Source: Opitutia bacterium
GTDB taxonomy: Bacteria > Verrucomicrobiota > Verrucomicrobiia > Opitutales > UBA953
Assembly: GCA_003569245.1 (NCBI GenBank)
Contig: BGOM01000015.1
Location: forward strand, 186,001 to 250,000
Direction of reading: 5' to 3'
DNA length: 64,000 bases
The translations under genes and the position numbers were made by a program. Of this stretch, positions 10,601 through 18,800 are shown one piece after another; within the stretch, counting starts at the first letter, position 1, and each line of letters opens with the position of its first letter. The notes below the pieces were generated by a model, which did not search any database, had not been told where the DNA came from, and saw only the letters and a list, made by a program, of their open reading frames with translations.

Positions 10601-12840
10601 TCACCGTGCTCGGCGGCGGCCTCGGCCTCGACGTCGGCAACCTCCGGGAGGTCAATCTGGCGGCCGACGGCACCCGGCTCGCCCGCCTCGGCGTGATGGT
10701 CGGTACGGGCGTCGATACGTCCTACGCCGGTGTCGTGACCGGCAACCCCGGCGCCGCCGAACTGGTCAAACTCGGCAATGGCACCCTGGATCTCACCGCC
10801 GCGGCGATCCTCGCCGGCAGCACCCTGGCCGACCCGGTCTTTGGCTCTTACGTCGTCAAGGAGGGCACCTTGCGCGCCACCCTGGATGCGGCCGGCCTGA
10901 TCCTGCCGTTCAACGGCGCCAGTCGTCCGATCCGCCTCGAAGGCGGCACGCTCGCCGTGGAAGTCTCCGCGACGGGTGGTATCCTCCAGTCCGGCTCGCA
11001 GGTCGGCAGCAGCGGCAACCTTACGGTGACCACCAATCCGGCCACCTTGCCCGCGGACTTCGCCACGCTTACCGTGCTCGGCAATATCGGCGGCAATGTG
11101 ACCGTCGACGGCGGTACTACTTTGTCGCTCGGCTCCGCCAACGCACCCTCGTTGCTGACCATCGATGGCAACGTCTCCATCACCGGCGGCTCGACCTTGA
11201 GCGGCTCGGCGAACATCCAAGGCAACCTTTCCGTCGGTGCCGGCGCGTCGCTGGCCCCGGGTTATTCGCCGGGTACGCAGGTCGTGGCAGGGAACTTCAC
11301 CCTGGCGGGCAATGCCAACATGGAGGTCACCGGCACCCCGACCGGCGTCGCTCCCAATCAGCTCTTCAACGATTCCGTCCAGTTCTCCGGTACGGCGTCC
11401 CTGACCGGCAACCTCATCATCGAACGCTGGAACGCCCCGGCGACCACGACCGCCCCGGCCTTCGGCCGTCGCTTCGTCCTCTTCAAGGATACTTCGGTCG
11501 ACGCTTCCCCCACGGTCGCGGAGAGCTTCGTCAACCTGTTCCCGCAGGCCAATATCAGCGTCGCTCCCGGCGCCGGGCGCTACCTGATCGTGGAACCGCG
11601 GGCGGATGGCGCCTTCCCCGGCCTGCCCACCTCGCCCTCCGAATACGCCGTCTACTTCGTCGGCGGCGCCGACCGTTACGCCATCCCCGGCGTGGCCACC
11701 GGCATCGTCAACTACCTGCAACAAATCACCAAGACCTCCGCCGGCGGGGCCCTCCAGGCCAACGACGCGGTGTTCTTGCCCAGCAACGTCGCGGGCGACG
11801 CCAACTACCTGAACGAGCTGGCGGCGCGCCTCATGCTCATGGATGACGCGACGCTCGCCACCTCGATCCGTTCGCTCCAGCCCGCCTCCCTCTCGGCCAT
11901 CCCGGCGACCATCGCCCTCGAGCAGCGCGCCGAGACCGACGCCCTCCAGCGTCGCCTCGACCAGCGCCGCTACGATCGCGCGGGTTACAGCGTCTACTAC
12001 AACGAGTTCTTCGTCGAGGCCACCTCGACCCGCTTCCAGGGAGGTTCCGGCGCGGGCGCCCCGCCGTTCAACTCCACCCTCACCGGCCTCCTCGGCGGCT
12101 ACATGAAGGACCTCAACCCTTGGTCCGTGGCCGGCGTCACCCTTGGTGCCTCCCGGACCACCAGCACCCTCGCCGAGGGCGCCGGGTCCGTCTCCGGTAA
12201 CGCCTTCCGCGCCACCGCCTTCTTCTCCGGCATGCTGGGTGAGCGTCGCGACACCGTCTACCTCGACGCCGGCGTCTCCCTCGGCAACAGCACCAACACC
12301 TCCGAGCGCGTGACGTTCCTCGGCACGCAGCGCGGCTCGCCCTCGGCGATGTCGTACGGCGCCTTCGCCCGCCTCGGCGCGGGTTTGGCGACCAAGGGCG
12401 GCGTCAACTTCACCCCGTTCGTCGGCCTCGACCTCGTCCGCGTCAGCGGCAAGTCCTTCGTCGAGACCAACGGGAGCCGGGCCAGCGACCCGACTTCCCT
12501 GAGCGTCAATTCCTACGGTTACACGTCGGCCCGCGCCTCCACCGGCACGGGGATGACCTGGCTTTCCGTCCATGAAGGGCAGATGATCAAGTTCGCCTTC
12601 GACCTCGAGGCCTTCGCCGAAGTGGGCGGGGGTAAGACGGCCGACATCGAGGCCAACTTCGGCGGGGTCGGTGCCTTCAACACCAAGACCAACGTCGCCG
12701 CCGGCTCCGGCGTCCGCGTCGTGCCGTCGTTTACGTACGGCCCGAATCCCGACACGGCCTACTACCTGACGATCTCGCTCGAGAAGGCCGGCTCCACCCA
12801 GACCACCGGCTTCGAGGCCGGCTACCGCCGCCGCTTCTGA
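4621..12840 (+). CDS. Giant autotransporter-like protein with beta-strand repeats (2739 aa)
   Basis: The protein begins with a Sec signal peptide (cleavage probably after AQA, residue 22) and continues with a long passenger of autotransporter-associated beta-strand (PATR) repeats of the form 'G..I/VKTGAGTL.L'. Examples lie near residues 223, 440, 659, 847, 1181, 1602 and 1719. The C-terminal ~280 residues alternate polar and hydrophobic residues and end in aromatic Phe, as expected of an outer-membrane beta-barrel. Several copies of a 'VGQ.V.GTGIP.GT.IT.I' module interrupt the passenger (about 7590-7930, 8610-8970, 9230-9410). It is predicted to be a type V secreted surface adhesin or structural protein. 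A paralogue follows 26 bases downstream. Confidence 0.88.
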   Translation: MRISKSLLVAAATLATASLAQAQQNVTGATWVGPALGGSGTWERWTGVPAHNYWTATSVAGNPLVSGARLTNTATLTFQYNGPVLAETPEGAYPTQTVDILYDSSNVSSQSQTLRFFSSGYRLLPGAFNTSVTAEPTAANFTDIDLVRSPALAPYLTTPNGTLQLGTVTFTTASPVLATDPKPFVVLRNTTTADRITVTNAGTVAILENLVASTISGAFRGDGDLRKTGGGVLQYQGSAGSMFNYSVALPYSYIQTPLGFFLSNPGTNNIYGLRPIDLSPNVPTPDPTNGNNWRLSGLQGRVQVDAGLLMVSGHLNMWHDYGARVESQILAPFEIPTLVNNISLAVADADSIAYALAKRMTGVSSIVLNGSAELSFTNTSTNVGGLRLNFAHNLQAGDNNDQFQTTVTTGPDASYRLGIHIDQDFVGSVGILAGSGKVIKTGAGTLRVLNDSRMTGDFIAAGGTIILESATGLTFANSGSFNIAGTQDTADFNGAQQTEGALGLSRRGANIRYAEVASNSNNYPRWDYRPALFPDTGTLTVQRDGAGQFISYANTGAEVILRNDQTVRNFQADFALRSKGTTNIGGANAEVYTAVDAVRTAADVSDKNELVIAGTGVGATLRLDGHTLTINQDAGRDGFFAGNIFGYDSVNNVPGGRIVKTGAGTLVLLLAGGSSYDETLVLGGTFIANAQGLGQKQVFIGDNGTFAILQNNSGTLSANLAGSAGSTLKLLASAVLDNGSGAGIQVNPGLDPGELNVINAQDQFRGSILVNDGVDLSFSGGRNNTFINATAVTLDSGSARETVLRFGDTNQLIRNLAGNASARVELGRGDITLEQNASLAYAGFITGVGSLIKQGTAGFTLAGTTGTNLFKDAYYGATIVRPGGALIAGTANATPNTSALVLVGAGTYTQGNQDQVVGALFGSASSFVNLGTGNLTVGYTSARAASLTTALQGSNPLLADYLGTTTQFDPILPLQPLPVQPTGVAGELGSTSLALSSVADVGVGQIIGGPALDGGTYVTKVIAAGSTAVAGTIAAGLTALPTTDASGLSVGQIITGTGIAADTVITAITGNNLTLSKPLAGVATGAVTGLAGVELSAPLVAPALNENFAVLRVRTIDVSSLSLSAAELNQLYTGNLSMPELTSLYLSRVAVGTGIGSYVAPTAAAELAFAATRSFDGRLVGSGALIKIGNEDLNFGGSSPDFTGRVEIAGGTLNLIWATGSNEAPLRNAQYFLTTAPGVLAVTVNDAYDPVTDLTKRTFTAPIVGTGGFVKRGEGYLKLAPGVVVGQTPYTGTTTVQAGWLEMAALATNGPAVFDPLSLGVLGGAGAANSIALVDVTGLSVGQVVVGTGIPAGTSITGILAAGSGTITGTIPTGDTILPMANTAGLSVGQIVTGFGIPFNTTVTAIAPNASVTLSNPLQSAASGVVTGLAGVTLSANLTQAAAGNLSVLSHLVLTTPVDVTYTGAVSGVGQLEIRAGSKVLTAGGSLTHTGGTLVRTGTLLASAGWAGATTGDITVLAGATARLNVQLDKAVTSGAISTNRLIVADVAGLATGQVVVGTGIPQGTTITGINLVTRELTLSAALTAAASGTLQVANDLSATGVFVGAGTVIKEGIGSLTLNTPTTAFAGTFRSDAGTTNLVADNLFGNPNALPVQSVAAVDLRGASVLNVQDGTDQSFRNLSGEAGTSIVFGDVGSVVTLQVDPVGNYSFAGRFQQAAGVTDGTIFKTGTGTLTLAPTAGPNSLDAVVVTAGKLVGTTAGFATADLYVGTDGNVAFHNPTAGTTVTFTNTVLGAEIYQAGLGVGTVGKTGAGIVELTAAADNLRFNVEAGELRLTDSRLGEQDLFTAIIASGATLSLALADDRRIGTLVPPSVSQISGGGILDLRSDVAGVARTVFAYAQPGVATTNLGADITLDVSTLTDITGVTGAAGSILDLGAAAPGRTLSLTQSVDGVFAGDLRGTTDLVIKGTGMLRYTGAALTLPGVATPALNTPNTITVLGGGLGLDVGNLREVNLAADGTRLARLGVMVGTGVDTSYAGVVTGNPGAAELVKLGNGTLDLTAAAILAGSTLADPVFGSYVVKEGTLRATLDAAGLILPFNGASRPIRLEGGTLAVEVSATGGILQSGSQVGSSGNLTVTTNPATLPADFATLTVLGNIGGNVTVDGGTTLSLGSANAPSLLTIDGNVSITGGSTLSGSANIQGNLSVGAGASLAPGYSPGTQVVAGNFTLAGNANMEVTGTPTGVAPNQLFNDSVQFSGTASLTGNLIIERWNAPATTTAPAFGRRFVLFKDTSVDASPTVAESFVNLFPQANISVAPGAGRYLIVEPRADGAFPGLPTSPSEYAVYFVGGADRYAIPGVATGIVNYLQQITKTSAGGALQANDAVFLPSNVAGDANYLNELAARLMLMDDATLATSIRSLQPASLSAIPATIALEQRAETDALQRRLDQRRYDRAGYSVYYNEFFVEATSTRFQGGSGAGAPPFNSTLTGLLGGYMKDLNPWSVAGVTLGASRTTSTLAEGAGSVSGNAFRATAFFSGMLGERRDTVYLDAGVSLGNSTNTSERVTFLGTQRGSPSAMSYGAFARLGAGLATKGGVNFTPFVGLDLVRVSGKSFVETNGSRASDPTSLSVNSYGYTSARASTGTGMTWLSVHEGQMIKFAFDLEAFAEVGGGKTADIEANFGGVGAFNTKTNVAAGSGVRVVPSFTYGPNPDTAYYLTISLEKAGSTQTTGFEAGYRRRF

Positions 12841-12866
12841 TCGCCTCCGCCCGCTTCTTTTCCGCA

Positions 12867-15800
12867 ATGAAACTCTCCCGCCGCTTCCTCGTCCTGGCCG
12901 CCGCCCTCGCGGCCGCCCCCCTCGCCCGGGCCGACGTCACCGTCAACTACGCCTCGCCGCAGACCAACCCGGCGCAGGTGCTCGTCGGCGCGCCCCTCAC
13001 GGGCGTCGTCAACCTGAGCAACCTCAGCGCGCCCGGCTCCTTGCCGAGCCCGACGCAGATCCAGGAGCTGACCCGCACGATCACCTCGCTGAACCTCAGC
13101 CAGCCGGTCGGCGGCGTCCGCACCCAGCTCGTCGTCAACCAGCAGGTCGCCGCGACCACCCAGATCAAGCTGCTCAGCGATGACTTCACCTCGATCACCG
13201 CCTTCCCGGTGACCGACTTGGCGATCGCCGACGTGGTCCCGCTGTTCATCAAGACCGGCGGCGGCACCCTCCAGTACGATGCCTTCAAGGACATCAACTA
13301 CTTCGGCAACAACACCTTCACCAACAACTCCAACCTGCCCAACGACCTGCGCTCCCAGGGCGCCTTCTCGGGCATCGCGATCGTCAACCAAGGCTCGCTG
13401 GTCGTCAGCGGTTACCTCAACCAGTGGGCCCAGTACGGGGCCTTCACCCCCGCCGGCTTCACCGCGCGCATGGTCGGCGCCAAGGCCGTCATCGTGCAGG
13501 GTAATTCCACGCTCAGTTTCCAGAACACCCCTTACAACGTCGTCCGCCAAGGTCCGCAGCTGGGCGACGGCCAGCTGGGCAATCCCTCCTCGCCGTTGCT
13601 CTACCGCCTGAACTTCGTGCATAACCTCTATGCCGGCACCCTGACCGACTTCGTGACCGGCAACGAGGGCACCGACGTCAACACCGTCCTCGAGGTCGGC
13701 AAGGACGAAGACTACGCCCTCAACGCGCATTTCGACGCCGGCATGGTCGGTTCCATCGGCCGCATCGACGGCGCCGGTCGCCTTTACAAGACCGGCACCG
13801 GTCAGCTGACCATCCTGAACAGCAGCCGTCTCACCGGCGACGTCTTCATCGCCGGCGGCGACCTCGTCCTCAACGACCCCAACGGCCTCGCCCTCCGCCA
13901 GGCCGCCTCCGTCAACCTCATCGGCGGTTCGCCGACCGGGCAGACCACGCTTTCCGAATATAACTCCGCCACCGATCAGGCCGGCGGCACCGAGTGGCGC
14001 CCGGGTTACCTCCCCGCCGGGGGCGCCCCCGTCCTCGAGGTGCGCAGCAACCAGACGATCCGCAACCTGCAGGCCCTCTTTGCGGAAGCCGCCGTCAACC
14101 TCTGGGACGCCGGTCCCGGCACCGGCTCCCGCATCGACGTCTCGCCGAACCAGCGCCTCGTCGTCATCCAGGACGCGAACCTGGACGGCTACTACACGGG
14201 CAGCATCAACGGCGGCCAAGGTGTCTTCGACAAGCAGGGCGTCGGCGCGCTCGCGCTGATGGGCACCAGCTCGACCATCGGCCAGATCGACGTCAACGGC
14301 GGCAAGATCATCGCGAACGTGCAGAGCCTCGGCTACGGCCGCGTCGTGCTGGGCGCCGCCGGCACCCTCTCCATCGTCCAGAACAACGCCGGCACGCTCC
14401 GCGCTCAGATCAACGGCGCCGCCGGCTCCGTCCTGACCGTGGCCCCGACGGACAATATCGTCAACACCCGCTCCGGGAACGCCACGATCGGCAACGGCCA
14501 GCTCGGCGTGATCGACGTCTACAACCGCCAGGACCTCTTCTACGGCCAGCTCGTCGTGCGCAACGGCATCACGCTCGCCTTCTCCTTCGGTCAGGACAAC
14601 ACGTTCGTGAACGCCTCCTCCATCGTGCTCTCCTCGGGCCTCGGCGACAATGACGTGAACGGCGGCCTCGGCTATGAGACCACCATCCGTTTCAACGACA
14701 CCACGCAGCGGGTCAACAACCTCGTCGGCGACGCCAACACCCGCATCGAGCTCGGCCGCGGCAGCGTCACCCTGAACCAGAACGCCGCCACGACCTACCA
14801 AGGCAAGGTCACGGGCGCGGGCAACCTCGTCAAGGAGGGCGCCAACACGCTGACCCTCTCCGGCCTGAACACCTACTACGGCGCGACCGTCGTCAAGCAG
14901 GGCGCCCTCGCCCTCACCGGCGCGAACAGCATCCAGAACACCGCCGGTCTCGTGCTCCTCGCCGGCGCGTCCCTCAACGCCACGGGCAACCAGACCGTCG
15001 GGTCGCTCTTCGGCCAGGCCGGGTCGACCATCAACCTCAACGGCGGCACCCTGATCGTCGGCAAGACGACCGGACAGATCGCCGAGCTCAACGCCGCGCT
15101 CACCAACTTCCCCGGAACCTCGCCGGATGCCAATCCCGCGTTCTACCTGCAGACGACCCCCACGGTCAACGCCACCATCACCCTGCCGTGGGGCGCCGCG
15201 GGCGCCAACACGATCAGCCTCGCCAGCGTCGCCGGTCTCAGCGCCGGCTCCCCGGTCAACGGCATCGACCCGACGGCGTCCGTCGGATCGGGAGCTTTCA
15301 TCATCCGTCCGATGGGCGCCGGTGCGGCCGGCACCGCCACGCTGACCCTGGGCAACGTGACCAACCTGTCGCCGGGTCAGGCGATCGGGACCATCCCCAT
15401 CGTCAAGCCCATCAATACTTCCTCCGCCGCGGGGGCGGTCATTTCCTTCGTCACGGTCGGTAACACCGCCAACCTCGCCGCAGGACAGACCGTGACCGGC
15501 CTCGGCATCGCCGCCGGCACCACGATCCAAAGCATCGTCGGCAACCGGGTGAACCTCAGCGCGCCCCTGACCGCCGCTTCTTCCGGGCTGCTCACCGTCG
15601 CGACGGGTATCCCGGCGGGCACCACGATCGTCGCCGTCGACCTCGGCACGAACACGCTGACCCTGAGCAACGCGCTCACCGCGCAGGCCGCGGGCAGCCT
15701 GACCGCTTCCCAGCCCACCCTCGTCGTCGCCGACGCGTCCCGGCTCGCCGTCGGCCAGACCGTTTATTCCGAGGCCCTCCGCAAGGCCCTGGTTCCGGGC

Positions 15801-18800
15801 AACATCAACGCGGGTTTCGTCACCGTCGCCGATGTCACCGGGCTGGCCGCCGGCCAGATGGTCACCGGCGTCGGCATCCCCGCCGGCACCACGATCACCG
15901 GGTTCGCGGGCAACGACGTGCTCCTCAGCGCGAGCACCACCGCCGCCACCAGCGGCACCTTGACGGTCCTGACCGGCATCCCGACCGGCGCGCGGATCAT
16001 CGGTCTGGATACCGCCACCAACACCGTCACCCTCGACACCAACCTGCTCGCTCCCGCGACCGGCGAACTGGCGATCCGCTCCGGCATCACGCCGGGCTCC
16101 GTGATCACCGGCATCAATGGCAACGTCCTCACGCTGGACACCCCCTTGAGCTTCCAGTCGGCCGGCGACCTCACCAACCTCCCCGTGGCCGGCATGTCGC
16201 GCGAGAACACCGTGGGCTACCTGGCCTCCACCCTCGGCGAGCAGGTCGTCCGGACCGTCGTCTCCGGCGCCGTCGGCGGCACCACCCTGGCCCTGACCGA
16301 CACCACCGGGCTCGTCCAAGGCCGCACCATCCTCGGCACCGGTATCCCGGCCGGAGCCGCGATCACCGGCATCCTCGCCGCGGGCTCGGCCACCATCACG
16401 GGCACCATCCTCGCCGGCGAGACCATCCTGCCGACCACCAACACCGCCGGGCTGACCGTCGGTCAGATCGTCACCGGCGTCGGTATCCCCGCCAACACGG
16501 TCATCACCGCGATCGCGCCCAACGCCAGCATCACCTTGAGCAACGCGCTGCAGGCGGCTTCGTCCGGCGTCGTGACCGGCCTGGCCGGCGTCACGCTCAG
16601 CCAGGCCCTGACCGCCGCGGCCACCGGCAGCGTCCGCGTCCTCACCGTCGCCGACCAGCAGGTGCTGTCCTTCCGCGGCGATATCACGGGGACCGGCGGT
16701 CTGACCAAGATCGGGCCTGAGCGCCTGATCCTCGCGGGCGTGAACACTTACTCGGGCGCCACCAATATCGAGGGCGGCGTCCTCCAGATCAACGGCGACT
16801 CCCTGCGCAACACCTCGGGGATCAACATCGGCGCGCTGGGCTCCCTGGCCATCAACGTCGATAGCGGCACCCTGGAGTTCAACCGACCCATCGCCGGCGT
16901 CGGCGGTTTCGAGAAGCTCGGCGCCGGCACCCTCGTGATCAACACGACCACCGGCTGGTCCACCGGCCGCATCGACATCATCGCCGGCTCCGTCCAGTTC
17001 AACCCGGGCAATCTCTCCTCCATCACCGGCGGCATCGTCAACGTCCGCGCCGGCACGAACTTCCAGCTCAACACGCCGAACGACCTGGCTTGGACCGGCT
17101 CCATCAGCGGCCCGGGCAACACCTCCAAGACCGGCGCCGGCACGCTCACCATCGGCGGCAGCTTCACCGCCACCGGCACGATGTCCGTGCTGGCGGGCAA
17201 GGTCATCGTCAACGCGCTGCCGAAGGACGGCTCCCTCTTCGGCACGATCGACGTCGCCGCCGGCACCACCTTCGCCGACAAGGTCGCGGCCACCACCGGC
17301 TCCCAGCTGCTGGCCGGGACCAATGTCCCCGTCGTCTCCACCGCCGGCTTCTACGTCGGCCAGCGCGTCTCCGGCCCCGGCATCGCCGCCGGCTCCGTGG
17401 TCGTCGCGGTCGGGACGGATTCGCTGACCTTGGACCTGCCCACGACCGCCGTCGCCAACCAGGCCGTCGTCGGTGCCGAGACCTATGGCACCCGGGTCAG
17501 CCGCACCGCCACCCAGGCGGCCGCCGGCACCTCGGTGTCCGCGAACACGGCGGGCCTGCAGGCCGGCATGCGCGTCTACGACAACACCGTGGCCGGCGCC
17601 CCGGTGCTGCTCGGCACCATCGCCGCCATCGTCGACGCGAACACGCTCACGCTCAGCGCCGCGACCACCGCGGCGCGCAGCGGCGACTATGCCTTCTATC
17701 AGGGAGACATCAAGGGCGCGGGTAACTTCGAGAAGACCGGCGGCGGTCTCCTGCAGCTCGATGTCCCGCTCTCCCTCACGGGCTTGGTCAACCTCACGGG
17801 TGGCACGCTCAAGCTGAACACCGCGGCGACCTTCGCCACCGCCACGGCCGTGAACCTCGGCGCCAACACGACTTTGGACGTCTCCGGCTTCCGCCAGGAC
17901 CTCGCCAACGTGACGGGCGACGCCAGCTCGACCATCGACGGCACGGGCTCGGTCCTGACCATCAATGTCTCCGCCGGCACCACCGCCGTCTATCGCGGCA
18001 ATATCGTGGGCGGCGCCACCATCGATAAGCTCGGGGAGGGCACCTTCAACCTCGCCCGCCTCGGGACGGCCAACCTCATCGGCGCGATCAACGTGCAGGC
18101 CGGCACCCTCATCGGGAGCCAGGGCGGCTTCGGCGCGGCCAACCTCTCCGTCGACAACGGAGCGACCATCGGCTTCAACAACGACGACCCGACGCTGGCT
18201 TGGACTTATGCCGGCCAGGTCACCAGCACCGGCGCCGGCACCGGCACGGCCGGCGGCACCATCCTCAAGACCGGGGCCGGGGAAGTCCGGTTGACCAACG
18301 CGGGCAACACCGCGGAAAACTACGTCGTCCTAGGCGGCAAGCTCCGCGTCAGCGACGGTCGGGCCAACGGAATCGGCACGTCGATCACCTTGATCAACGC
18401 GGCCCCCAGCAGCCTCACCACCGGGATGTTCACCGCCAACCTGGCCGCCAACACCACGTTGGAAATCGCCTTGGGCGACGGCACCGAGCGCGCCCTGGGC
18501 TCCCAGGTGACCGCCGGCGCCGGCAGCTCGCTCATCCTCGCCAACGCCGGCGCCGGCGCCACCGTGGCGCTGACCTCCGTGCCGCAACTGGGCTCGATCG
18601 GCTTGCAGGGCAATGTCGCGCTCTGGACGAACGGTCAGAGCGAGGTCGTCGGCGTCGAGGGTTCCGCCGGTTCCACCCTGGCCTTTTCCCCGGCGCCCGG
18701 AAGCGCCGCGGCGTCCCAGGCCGTCACGCTGCGCCAGAACCTGCCGACCACGATGCTCGGCGTCGTCGCTTCCGGCTATATCAACACCAACCTGACGCTG

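Noticed and set aside
4735-12867. 2710-codon open frame antisense to the first giant autotransporter gene
   Set aside because: Its composition (Gly, Ala, Arg, Asp, Glu only, no hydrophobic core) is what the GC-rich codon usage of the sense gene produces. No family motifs are seen.
12822-16319. 1165-codon open frame antisense to the second giant gene
   Set aside because: It has the same low-complexity composition and is explained by third-position GC bias of the sense gene.
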